From an uncultured Porphyromonadaceae bacterium (GTDB lineage Bacteria; Bacteroidota; Bacteroidia; Bacteroidales; Muribaculaceae), in assembly GCA_902491515.1 (NCBI GenBank), contig CABUIC010000018.1:1-48252 (forward strand): a stretch of 48,252 nt of DNA, in the 5' to 3' direction. Positions 41,513 through 48,252 of the stretch are shown here, piece after piece. Position 1 is the first letter of the stretch; each line of letters starts with the position of its first letter. Below the pieces are notes generated by a model. The model searched no databases. It was not told the origin of the DNA and worked only from the letters and a program-made list of their open reading frames with translations. The position numbers were made by a program, and so were the translations under genes.

Positions 41513-41540
41513 GGGCTGAGGCCCTTGTCGCCTGAAGGGA

Positions 41541-41580
41541 GGGGTGTATCAAAATCATGTCCGCGATTTTGATACACCCC
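41541..41580. terminator. Bidirectional hairpin terminator
   Basis: A perfect 16-base stem, GGGGTGTATCAAAATC (41541-41556) with GATTTTGATACACCCC (41565-41580), and an 8-base loop, lies between the convergent phosphatase gene and oxidoreductase gene. Its A- and T-runs are within the stem, so it can end transcription from both sides. Confidence 0.85.
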
Positions 41581-41588
41581 GTTCTTTG

Positions 41589-42239
41589 TCAGTATCCGAT
41601 GGTGAAGCGTTCCTGATGATGGCGGGGGCTCTCGAGTTCATCAACCATGTCCTTGGCATAGTCGCCGACGGTGATGCGGCTGTTTCCCTCGCTGTCGACA
41701 ATCAGGTCGTCCTTGCCGAGACGGTACACGCCGCTCGCCTCGCCGGGCTCGAGGGAGCCTGCGGGAGAGAAAAACACCCAGTCGATTGCCTTTTCCTTGC
41801 TGAGGGTGTCGAGATAGAACTCACCGAGCGACCTTACGCCTCCCATGATTTCGGCTGGAATGGCGCCGCTGTCGACAACGCGGAGCCCGGGAGCGCAGAA
41901 GAGGGTACCCGCACCGCCTACGATGAGCAGGCGCCTGACGCCGGCCTCTTTCGCGACCTCGACAATGCGGGGATAGTTCTGAAGGGTGAGGCTGTAGATG
42001 TCGGGATTGGCCCAGCCGGGATTGTAAGCGCTGATGACGGTCTCGTAGCCTTTGAGGTCGGCTGCGAGGGCCTTGGTGTCAGCGACGTCCACTTTCCGGA
42101 CAGTGAGACGCGGACTCTGCACCTTTACATTTTCGGGATTGCGGACCAGAGCTTCGACTTCATAGCCGCGGGAGAGGAGTTCTTTGAGAATGGCGTCGCC
42201 GACAAAACCGCTGGCACCGATAAGAGCTGTTTTCTTCAT
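41589..42239 (-). CDS. NAD(P)-binding oxidoreductase, NmrA/YwnB-like
   Basis: 216 residues with an N-terminal Rossmann motif (KKTALIGASGFVGDAILKEL, GASGFVG) and the atypical short-chain dehydrogenase pattern (VRKVDVADTKALAADLKGYE, VISAYNPGW, RLLIVGGAGTLF). The usual catalytic Tyr-x-x-x-Lys is not apparent, as is common in NmrA-like proteins. Its gene is divergent from an HxlR-family regulator at 42465, and each has its own promoter. Such pairs respond to electrophiles or redox stress. The reaction is unknown. Confidence 0.88.
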   Translation of the reverse strand: MKKTALIGASGFVGDAILKELLSRGYEVEALVRNPENVKVQSPRLTVRKVDVADTKALAADLKGYETVISAYNPGWANPDIYSLTLQNYPRIVEVAKEAGVRRLLIVGGAGTLFCAPGLRVVDSGAIPAEIMGGVRSLGEFYLDTLSKEKAIDWVFFSPAGSLEPGEASGVYRLGKDDLIVDSEGNSRITVGDYAKDMVDELESPRHHQERFTIGY

Positions 42240-42270
42240 TTCTGTAATGTCTTGATTTGATTTCCTGATG

Positions 42271-42302
42271 CAAATTTAACATCCGCAGAACCGGAAAGTC
42301 AA
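42271..42302 (-). promoter_or_regulatory. Promoter of the NAD(P)-binding protein gene
   Basis: On the minus strand TTG (42300-42302) and TAAATTTG (42271-42278) are 21 bases apart and fit the Bacteroidetes consensus; the -7 element is 31 bases upstream of the start at 42239. An HxlR-family regulator is encoded divergently and may act here. Confidence 0.65.
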
Positions 42303-42407
42303 GAAGGCTCTTGAATGACTTATAGTTTCGTCGAAGTTACCGATACAGATTAGCAGCAGTTTGCAGAATCGGCTTTAATATACTTTAACCACAGCTGAAA
42401 CGGACTG

Positions 42408-42438
42408 TTGCACACCTCGCGAATATTGCTTACCTTTG
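42408..42438 (+). promoter_or_regulatory. Promoter of the HxlR-family regulator
   Basis: TTG (42408-42410) and TACCTTTG (42431-42438) are 20 bases apart, a very good match to the Bacteroidetes promoter. The -7 element lies 26 bases upstream of the ATG at 42465. Confidence 0.75.
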
Positions 42439-42464
42439 TAGAGTATTTTGCCAACCACCGCGTT

Positions 42465-42827
42465 ATGAACGAAGAACTATTCCCCGATTGCCCTATACGC
42501 AACATACTCTCGCGCTTCAGCGACAAATGGTCGCTCTTGATTCTCTATACCCTGAATCTACGGCCGACCATGCGCTTCAGCGCTTTGCGCCGCGAGATTC
42601 CCGACATATCGCAAAAGATGCTCACAAACACCCTCCGCACTCTTGAGGCCGACGGCTTCGTGACGCGCACCATCTACGCCGAAGTGCCTCCACGGGTGGA
42701 ATACAGCATCACCAACCGCACACGCTCGCTCTTCCCCCACATCAATTCGCTGATTGAGTGGGCGAAAGACAACATGCCCGCAATCCTCAGCGACCGCAAG
42801 GCCCACGACGCCTCCGAAAAACAGTAA
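42465..42827 (+). CDS. HxlR-family winged-helix regulator
   Basis: 120 residues from the ATG at 42465 (MNEELFPDCPIRNILSRF); an upstream in-frame ATG at 42408 overlaps the promoter. HxlR/DUF24 features: CPIRNILSRFSDKWSLLILY, FSALRREIPDISQKMLTNTL, ADGFVTRTIYAEVPPRVEYS. One Cys (residue 9) lies in the usual redox-sensing position of the family. It binds DNA as a dimer and probably controls the divergent NAD(P)-binding protein gene in response to electrophile or oxidant stress. No operator repeat was identified with certainty in the 225-base spacer. Confidence 0.92.
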   Translation: MNEELFPDCPIRNILSRFSDKWSLLILYTLNLRPTMRFSALRREIPDISQKMLTNTLRTLEADGFVTRTIYAEVPPRVEYSITNRTRSLFPHINSLIEWAKDNMPAILSDRKAHDASEKQ

Positions 42828-42864
42828 CCGAATCAGTCGCTTATCAAGGCTGTCGACACGGCGC

Positions 42865-43335
42865 TTATTTTATTTCCATCGGCGCCTTTCGCAGAAGGAT
42901 ACATTCGGCAGGGAGGGAGCCATTAAGTCTGACGACGGAATCACTCTGAACGTCGATTGTCGAAATCCGGGGCAGAATCCTCCTAAGGGCATCCTCCGTC
43001 GCCATGTTGTCGCAGGCCATTTCCGTCATGGCACCGTCCCGGAGGGTGATTGAGTCGCCATTTATGCTGTACGAACCCGATATTGAATTGCAGTTCGTCA
43101 TGATGAAATATGTGCTGTCTTCAAAAACGATATACTGCGTGGCTCCCGGCACAGCCTCGTCAGGCCGCACATAGTCGGAATCGCTGAACACGATGTTTTC
43201 AACAAACCACTGCCCGCGAATGTCGGCATGCGGCATCCCCGGGTCGGTGGAAGCATTATCCGACTGTGCTCCCTGATTTCCGGAGCATCCGCTTGTCATC
43301 GCTGTGAATAAGCCAAGGAGCGCAAGCAGCGCCAT
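42865..43335 (-). CDS. META-domain lipoprotein (HslJ-like)
   Basis: 156 residues from the ATG at 43335; the frame continues upstream with KKKKTYR, and a CTG there could be the true start. A lipobox-like SGC (Cys at about residue 17) is followed by an Asn/Ser-rich linker. The META domain shows IRGQWFVENIVF, YIVFEDSTYFIMTNCNSISG (the typical CN motif), SYSINGDSITLRDGAMTEMACD. In E. coli HslJ is linked to novobiocin resistance and heat shock; here a surface or periplasmic lipoprotein of unknown role is meant. It converges on the HxlR gene with a 37-base gap. Confidence 0.8.
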   Translation of the reverse strand: MALLALLGLFTAMTSGCSGNQGAQSDNASTDPGMPHADIRGQWFVENIVFSDSDYVRPDEAVPGATQYIVFEDSTYFIMTNCNSISGSYSINGDSITLRDGAMTEMACDNMATEDALRRILPRISTIDVQSDSVVRLNGSLPAECILLRKAPMEIK

Positions 43336-43414
43336 TCTGTATGTCTTCTTTTTTTTCAGTTTTTATTTTTTAAAGCAAAGAATCTCTACTTTGCTTCCCA
43401 TTTCAGCTAAGTTT

Positions 43415-44119
43415 TTATTCCGTCGGCTCATAGCCGTCGATGCGGAGCATTGAGGCGGTAAGGGACTTGACGTAACGACGGATGTATTTGAATACCAGAA
43501 GAAAGATTACAAGGATTATAAGACTGAAGTCTTCGTCGAGGCCCATGGTGAAACAGAGGGTGTCATAAACGCCGTGGACCGCAATCGGGAAGAGGAAGGC
43601 TATGGTCATGTAGTACTTGCGGCGGCTCTTGTCGAACCAGCCGAGAGAGAAGAAGGAACCCATTATAACGGCGAAGAAATAGTGCATCGGCACGGACATG
43701 AGGGCTCTCGAGATGCCAACAAACATCCATTCCTCCCCTGCCCCGAAGAGGTAAAGAATGTTTTCGACCGCGGCGAAGCCCATGCCGATGCAGACGGCAT
43801 AGACAATCCCGTCAAAGCGTTCGTCGAAGTGCTTGCAGCGAGTGGCGAGAAACCACAGGGCCAGAAACTTGAGCCCTTCCTCTGGGATGGCCGCGCTGAC
43901 AAAAGAGGATATGAAGGCACTGAGGAATGAGTCGGGCTGAATGTCGGGCAGACCGAGATAACCGAGAAGAAGCACACCCGGCACCACGAGCACCCCGAGA
44001 CCGACCGCCGCAAGGAGCCAGCGCAGAGGCTCGGGTTGCCGGTCTTTACGAATCAAGATGACGGCAAGCACAACGGCCGGCGCCACCGCCGCTAACAACT
44101 TGAGATATGTTTCGTTCAT
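43415..44119 (-). CDS. PrsW-family intramembrane metalloprotease
   Basis: 234 residues with about seven hydrophobic segments. Family motifs: AAIPEEGLKFLALW (EExxK), GMGFAAVENILYLF (ExxxY), LMSVPMHYFFAVIMG (H) and FPIAVHGVYDTLCF (HxxxD), in a membrane setting. PrsW-type proteases cut anti-sigma factors in Bacillus and belong to the CAAX-like/ABI superfamily. The substrate in this organism is unknown. It lies 96 bases downstream of the RyR-domain gene on the same strand and may be co-expressed. Confidence 0.9.
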   Translation of the reverse strand: MNETYLKLLAAVAPAVVLAVILIRKDRQPEPLRWLLAAVGLGVLVVPGVLLLGYLGLPDIQPDSFLSAFISSFVSAAIPEEGLKFLALWFLATRCKHFDERFDGIVYAVCIGMGFAAVENILYLFGAGEEWMFVGISRALMSVPMHYFFAVIMGSFFSLGWFDKSRRKYYMTIAFLFPIAVHGVYDTLCFTMGLDEDFSLIILVIFLLVFKYIRRYVKSLTASMLRIDGYEPTE

Positions 44120-44215
44120 TTATTCAATTGTTTCAATGTAATTTACAAACAGGTAGGCATTTCCTGACGAATGAGAATAAAACAATGTCATACTTTGTCA
44201 TTCCTTTCTTATTTT

Positions 44216-46582
44216 TCAGGGGCGTTCCTCTCCGAAAGCGAGGGATATTGTGGTGTCGACTACGGCGAAGTCGTATTCTTTGTAGTCGCATGGCCATGCT
44301 CCGGCTTCGGTGAGGGTGCTTTCGGCGTCGAGTTCGTTCCAGTCCTTGAGGCAGTTGTGGCGGAGGGTTGTTTCATCGCATGCGGGAGTGCCATCGTCGC
44401 GGCGGACGTATCCGAGGAGCTCATGGGCTGCGTTCCAGCGCAGATGCTCGAGCATGGCGAGGCGCAGGATTGTGAGGTTCTCGCGCCCGCTGAGACCCGG
44501 ATAGCTTATCCCGCTCTTCTTTCCGGTCCTGTCCGGAAAGCCGTCGGCCCTGAAATATCGTACAAGAAAGTGCGTCCAGTCGGTTTCCGCGGGCATGGCG
44601 GCGCGGAAAAATGCCATTTTGGTGTGGACGTGGAGCGCGTTTGCCATGTCCTGCGACTCCTGGCGCCTCATCTTGCGGAGCCTGTCGATTTGCGGGACAG
44701 GGGTCTGCGTGAAGGATTTGTGGCGTTCCTCCCATGTCTCGCCCTCGCCCTTGATGCGGCGGTAACTTTCGTGGAATTTCTTGCCGAGCTCGACGAGCCG
44801 GTTGCTTATCACGAGCTCGTAGGTGTAGGTCTCCTCGGGCTGACCGAAGATGCGGATTACGGGCGTGTTGTTCTCGCCCTCGCCGTAGCCGTGGTTGTAA
44901 TGGTCGGCGATTTTCTGCACGGACTCGACTTTGGCGTCGTCGGTACAGCGGACGAGAATCATGAGCTTGCTCAGGTCGCCGCCATGTCGGCGGAAACGGC
45001 TGAAGATGCGGGTCGCAAGGGCTATGGCCTCGTCGTTGTCGCCGATGGAGATAACCACGTAGTTAAGCTTCCGGATCCGGTCCGGACTCAGAATCCGGTC
45101 GTAGAAGGCCTTGTCGTTGTAGTCCATTGCCCGGAAATCGATGTGGTCGGAGATGACCTTGCGGTCGAAGATTCCGGGCATCGCCGCGCGGAAAGTGCCC
45201 TCGATTCTGTCGAGGTCCTTGTCGACTATGGTGCAGTTGAAGGCCGTGCGCCGGGCGTTGGTCTCGGGCGAGCGGCTGTCGACAAAGGCGCCGAACTCGT
45301 AGAGGAATCGGAAAGCGTCGCGTCCGACTTCGCCGAAACCGACAATCAGGGCGTCGAAAGTGCCGTCGACCGTACACGGGTTGTCGGAGCTCATCTCCAC
45401 CACGTTGAAGGGATGGAACTCAGGGAGGAGCTTCAGGCGCTCGACGGCTATGTGCGAGGAGTCGATAATCTTGATATTGAGGTTTTTCCTGACGGCCACG
45501 TCCTGAATCACACGGTTCGGGCCGTTGTAGCGGGCGTGGCAGTAAATCTTGTGGCGGATATCACCGCTCCGGGCTATGGAGAGGATTGTGCGGTCCTTGG
45601 CCAGAGTGATGACGTCGCGGATATTGCGCTCCTCGCTGTTGTTCAGGAAGAAGATGTGAAGGCTTGCATCCGGGGTTCCCCGCAGCCTCTCGATAAGCCT
45701 GGCGATGCGCGAAAGGCCGAGATAACCGAAGGCGTCGAAGTCCGAGAGGGCGGCAATCTCCTCGTCGATGTCGCAGAGCTCCTTTCCGGCAATGGCCACC
45801 CTCGCCGCATATCGGTCGGCGATGGCGAAGGGCTTGTGCTTGTGGGTGACGAGGCCCACGATGCTGTTCCATTCGTTGGTGTCGTCCTCGCTGACGTTGG
45901 CCTTGTCGATCAGGACCACGACGGCTTTTGAATCATTCCTGACGATGTCCCTGATAAGGGACTCGGAGGGGCCGTTGACGCCGAAAAAGAGGTAGAGGTG
46001 ATTGTGGTTCCTGTCGATTCGCGTGCGGTAGGACAGCCGGTAGTAGGCGTTGAGGCGCGAATAGACCAGCCCTACGAGCACCATGATGGTGCAGGAGAAG
46101 GAAAGAACAGCCTGGATGGAAATGAGTGCCTTTATTACGGGCTCGTTGTCGAGACGGTCGAGGATATTGCTGTCCACATCGAGCATGAACAGGTCAAGCG
46201 AGCATATAAGCGAGCGGAGCAGATATTCGGCGTTGTTGAACTGAACGTGGTAGGCGACGCCGCCCAAGGCATAGGTTACGACTTCGCTTCGGGCGATAGT
46301 GCGGAACACGTAGAAATAAAGCACCGTTCCCGCCACGAGGAAAAAGCCCATGAGCGTGGCCACGAACTTCAGGGAGAAGTCTTTGGTGTTGAGGCGGTGG
46401 GCAGGGCGCACAAGAGCATTCCGCAACTGGCTGACGAGGGAATAGACGAGCAGTACACCGGCCGCGCCAAGGAGGATTTCAATCAGGACATACCCCACCG
46501 GGCCATTGAGCGTAATCAGCGCCAGAAAAGCCAGAACTAAAACAAGGAGACCTACTCCCGTGCCGTATTTCGGTCGTGTCAT
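44216..46582 (-). CDS. RyR-domain membrane protein with tandem Rossmann-like regions
   Basis: 788 residues. Four hydrophobic segments lie in the first 170 residues (about 9-24, 27-50, 68-93 and 140-165), followed by two Rossmann/TrkA-N-like regions: YLFFGVNGPSESLIRDIV (about residue 190) and ALIVGFGEVGRDAFRFLYEF (about 405). The C-terminus (about 690-780) is an RyR-type domain: LEHLRWNAAHELLGYVRR, LRHNCLKDWNEL, DYKEYDFAVVDTTISL. The architecture resembles channels with RCK-like cytoplasmic gating domains, but no TVGYG potassium filter is seen. Bacterial RyR domains are proposed sensors in nucleotide-signal conflict systems. A promoter precedes it (46613-46645). A collapsed paralogue lies beside the TIR gene at 5340-5475, suggesting that this protein type works with TIR signalling. 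Confidence 0.85.
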   Translation of the reverse strand: MTRPKYGTGVGLLVLVLAFLALITLNGPVGYVLIEILLGAAGVLLVYSLVSQLRNALVRPAHRLNTKDFSLKFVATLMGFFLVAGTVLYFYVFRTIARSEVVTYALGGVAYHVQFNNAEYLLRSLICSLDLFMLDVDSNILDRLDNEPVIKALISIQAVLSFSCTIMVLVGLVYSRLNAYYRLSYRTRIDRNHNHLYLFFGVNGPSESLIRDIVRNDSKAVVVLIDKANVSEDDTNEWNSIVGLVTHKHKPFAIADRYAARVAIAGKELCDIDEEIAALSDFDAFGYLGLSRIARLIERLRGTPDASLHIFFLNNSEERNIRDVITLAKDRTILSIARSGDIRHKIYCHARYNGPNRVIQDVAVRKNLNIKIIDSSHIAVERLKLLPEFHPFNVVEMSSDNPCTVDGTFDALIVGFGEVGRDAFRFLYEFGAFVDSRSPETNARRTAFNCTIVDKDLDRIEGTFRAAMPGIFDRKVISDHIDFRAMDYNDKAFYDRILSPDRIRKLNYVVISIGDNDEAIALATRIFSRFRRHGGDLSKLMILVRCTDDAKVESVQKIADHYNHGYGEGENNTPVIRIFGQPEETYTYELVISNRLVELGKKFHESYRRIKGEGETWEERHKSFTQTPVPQIDRLRKMRRQESQDMANALHVHTKMAFFRAAMPAETDWTHFLVRYFRADGFPDRTGKKSGISYPGLSGRENLTILRLAMLEHLRWNAAHELLGYVRRDDGTPACDETTLRHNCLKDWNELDAESTLTEAGAWPCDYKEYDFAVVDTTISLAFGEERP

Positions 46583-46612
46583 TTACAGGGATAACGGTTG
46601 GTTCGCAATGTG

Positions 46613-46645
46613 CAAAGGTAACAATTTTTTGCAAAACGAGACAAA
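46613..46645 (-). promoter_or_regulatory. Promoter of the RyR-domain gene
   Basis: On the minus strand TTTG (46642-46645) and TACCTTTG (46613-46620) are 21 bases apart and fit the Bacteroidetes consensus; the -7 element is 30 bases upstream of the start at 46582. Confidence 0.7.
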
Positions 46646-46765
46646 TACCACCGTAACTTTTTCGCTCTGCCGAGAAACATAAAACCGTAAGGTTGCCGAA
46701 CTTTTTCGGAGGGGCGGGCGTTATATGCTAAATGTGTTAATCAAACCTTTTAAGAAAACAGAATC

Positions 46766-47419
46766 ATGAAATCTAAATTGATGATGACAGCCGCTGTGGC
46801 TGTCGTGATGGGATTGGGTCTTGCTTCCTGCGCCGGGGAAGACGCTAAACTCGCCGGTGAGCTCGCCGGGACATGGAAAGGCGAAACCGTAAGCATGAAA
46901 AAAGAAGCCAAGGACAAAACGGACAAGGACGGCAAACGCGACGAGCGCGGTCGCCGCGAGGAAGGGCAGATGAGCTGCACTCCGACCTTCACTTTCGTCC
47001 GAACCGACGGCACCAACGGAGGCACCGTCGACATCTCCGCCGGCTATACCCTCACCCGGGGCGTCGAATCCGCGGCTGTAGCCGTTCCCGTGTCCGCCAC
47101 TGTCAACGGCACAATCACGGCTTCGGGCACATGGATGGCCGAGGACGGCGACGAGGTAAGGCTGACGCTCGACCCGACAAAGACTGTGGTGGACGTCGAC
47201 ACGGCGTCGATGACCCTGAACTATGCTCAGGTTACGGACGCTCCCCGCGACTCCCTCGCCTCCATCCGCAACAATGTGGCACTGAACATCGCTGACGTAG
47301 TGAAACCCATGCTCGCGGCCAAAGTGCAGAAAATGCGCAAGCTCGACGACGTGAAAATCACCGGCAACACCATGACCCTCGAAGCCGGCCACAACAAAGC
47401 CTCCTTCACGAAGCAGTAA
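46766..47419 (+). CDS. Lipoprotein of unknown function
   Basis: 217 residues with lipobox LGLASC (Cys at about residue 23). The mature part begins ELAGTWKGETVSM, then a very charged Lys/Asp/Arg/Glu-rich stretch, followed by beta-strand-like sequence (SCTPTFTFVRTDGTNGGTVD, VPVSATVNGTITASGTWMAE, DEVRLTLDPTKTVV) and a helical C-terminal part. The GTW and strand pattern recalls lipocalin-like or DUF-type Bacteroidales lipoproteins, but no family is assigned. It is a monocistronic gene followed by a hairpin terminator at 47438-47485. Confidence 0.8.
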   Translation: MKSKLMMTAAVAVVMGLGLASCAGEDAKLAGELAGTWKGETVSMKKEAKDKTDKDGKRDERGRREEGQMSCTPTFTFVRTDGTNGGTVDISAGYTLTRGVESAAVAVPVSATVNGTITASGTWMAEDGDEVRLTLDPTKTVVDVDTASMTLNYAQVTDAPRDSLASIRNNVALNIADVVKPMLAAKVQKMRKLDDVKITGNTMTLEAGHNKASFTKQ

Positions 47420-47437
47420 GCTACACAACTCTACATA

Positions 47438-47485
47438 CAACAGCTCCCGGGAGCCCCCACAAAAGGGAAATCCCGGGAGTTGTCG
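47438..47485 (+). terminator. Hairpin terminator after the lipoprotein gene
   Basis: CAACAGCTCCCGGGA (47438-47452) pairs with TCCCGGGAGTTGTCG (47471-47485), allowing one G-T pair and one outer mismatch, with an 18-base loop, followed by TTTATT. Confidence 0.75.
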
Positions 47486-47523
47486 TTTATTCGCGGGGGA
47501 GGTTGAGGCAGATATTTCCCGCA

Positions 47524-47545
47524 AAACAAAGCGCATGATTATCAG
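47524..47545. repeat. Second copy of the 22-base repeat at 5894-5915
   Basis: The segment is identical to 5894-5915 over 22 bases, with related sequence on both sides (a run of Ts, then a CCCGC.CAAAA block). Here the position that would correspond to the -7 element TAACTTTG is degenerate, and the downstream gene on that strand has gone. It may be a leftover upstream region of an operon related to the TIR island. Confidence 0.65.
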
Positions 47546-47617
47546 CCCATTTTTCAAAACCCGCGCAAAATGTGGAAAAACGACGTCCGTCAGATGATAA
47601 AAACGGTCTCGTTGGAA

Positions 47618-48072
47618 TCAAACCCACTTATCAAATCTCGGCGCGAACATTTCGATGTCGCGCTGGGGAAATCCGAGTCTGCGGGCCTCAGACCGCCACG
47701 ATTTCATTGCGTTCTTCACCTCGTTGATAATGCCCGTGGCTTTGTCAGCTGAAAGCATATAATCCGAGGGCGAGGCCAACAGAATCTCAAGATTGGATTC
47801 GTTTGTCATGCGATTGATAAGCAGGCTCTGAGTTTCAGCGAGGGTCGGATTGATGTCGTATGCGGGTGAGAGTTCCCAGCCTTTGCGCGTCAATAGAAAT
47901 CCTCGCTGAGACAGATGTCGCCATATTTGGCAAGCCAGTCTTTATCATATGAGAATCCATAAGTTTCATTGCCGCGCACCGAGTCGTAGGAAAGCTCACC
48001 AATCAATTGGGGTGTTTCTAACCAATCAAAATCCCCGTATACAAAAATGCTTCGCATTTTGGTAATCAGCAA
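47618..48072 (-). pseudogene. Second hipA gene, internally deleted
   Basis: The 5' part (48072 or, more likely, the ATG at 48057: MRSIFVYGDFDWLETPQLIG, then SFSYDKDWLA-like SYDKDWLAKYGD) is the start of a HipA-family protein and ends in a TGA at 47890-47892. In another frame, overlapping this junction, the family's end follows: KGWELSPAYDINPTLAETQS, then MLSADKATGIINEVKNAM. About 250 residues, including the kinase core, are missing and the joint is out of frame, so the product is dead. The subfamily (VYGDFDWL start, SPAYDINP end) differs from the intact gene at 33960-35240. Confidence 0.8.
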
Positions 48073-48212
48073 TTTGGGATTAGTAATTTCTTACTCGCTT
48101 TTTGCCTGTGTTTGAGAGAGAGGTCTTGTAGGTTTCTGCCGAGCGTGTCCTCTTTGGCAATCAAAAGGAGGTCATCGTCAAGTTGCAGGACATAAAGTAG
48201 GGATATTCAGAA
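48066..48212 (-). pseudogene. 3' fragment of an unrecognised gene upstream of the broken hipA
   Basis: An open stretch with no clear start reads LYVLQLDDDLLLIAKEDTLG, then RNLQDLSLKHRQKASKKLL and PNC before a TGA at 48066-48068, 8 bases upstream of the hipA ATG. The position suits a partner gene of hipA, but no HTH pattern is seen. It continues only to an in-frame TGA near 48213, so it is probably a remnant. Low confidence. Confidence 0.3.
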
Positions 48213-48252
48213 AATATCCAACTAATTGTTTGCCAGAGTCATAGATATTTTG

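Noticed and set aside
1..48252. CRISPR array, rRNA genes, prophage structural genes, diversity-generating retroelement
   Set aside because: I saw no regularly spaced repeats, rRNA-like sequence, phage capsid or tail genes, or reverse transcriptase. FGE domains can be DGR targets, but no template repeat or reverse transcriptase was found.

Overview
The window looks like chromosome from a Bacteroidales bacterium, most likely of the Muribaculaceae type. The support is the Bacteroidetes promoter pattern seen repeatedly (TTTG or TTG, 19-21 bases, TAnnTTTG), lipoproteins with short SC-type lipoboxes, a TonB-dependent receptor with a carboxypeptidase-like N-terminal domain, BACON and FGE-sulfatase lipoproteins, and a minus-strand block sppA-lpxK-punA-thiL-nusB-yajC-ybbR-coaE. 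This is inference from gene content; no 16S or marker search was possible.

Layout. (1) 1-5952 is an AT-richer accessory island on the minus strand: a small membrane protein, a collapsed remnant of a RyR-domain channel gene, a TIR-transmembrane-FGE protein, an exported NTF2-like protein, an outer-membrane barrel, two FGE-domain lipoproteins and an LRR lipoprotein truncated by an IS end. It is bracketed by two same-orientation copies of an IS982-family element (1-56, partial; 5953-7101, complete). (2) 7127-15426 is a GC-rich plus-strand operon: a DUF697-like membrane protein, an Hsp70/actin-fold ATPase, a HerA/FtsK-type ATPase broken by two in-frame stops, a MORN-repeat protein, a radical SAM/SPASM maturase, a Cys-rich RiPP precursor, a zinc metallopeptidase and a small helical protein. 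I know of no described system with this composition and regard it as the best novelty candidate here. (3) 15423-31655 is a long minus-strand block: an unrecognised 621-residue protein with a SNF2 ATPase, then housekeeping genes (miaA, pepT, coaE, YbbR, yajC, nusB, thiL, punA, lpxK, sppA). (4) 31656-36410 is a patchy region with gene fragments, rubrerythrin, tRNA-Ser(CGA), a hipBA-type toxin-antitoxin pair, a broken DJ-1/PfpI gene and a GNAT acetyltransferase. (5) 36527-41512 is a plus-strand operon of TonB receptor, beta-helix lipoprotein and acid-phosphatase-like enzyme, closed by a strong hairpin. (6) 41589-48252 holds a divergent HxlR regulator/NAD(P)-binding protein pair, a META lipoprotein, a PrsW-type membrane protease, a full-length RyR-domain membrane protein, another lipoprotein and a collapsed second hipA gene.

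How the parts may work together. In the first island a cytoplasmic TIR domain that keeps the expected catalytic Glu is tied through one membrane helix to a presumed periplasmic FGE domain, beside exported and outer-membrane partners. That suggests an envelope-sensing signalling or defence module. TIR enzymes can make NAD-derived signals and RyR domains are proposed sensors of such signals, so the RyR remnant directly upstream of the TIR gene and the intact RyR membrane protein at 44216-46582 may be parts of related pathways. In the second island the radical SAM enzyme would modify the Cys-rich peptide; the metallopeptidase could mature or release it; the Hsp70-like and HerA-like ATPases, membrane protein and MORN protein could form an ATP-driven membrane assembly. 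All functional coupling is inferred from adjacency.

A recurrent oddity is decay by internal deletion: the RyR remnant (5340-5475), the PfpI gene (35320-35866) and the HipA gene (47618-48072) each keep recognisable start and end segments but have lost the middle, joined out of frame.
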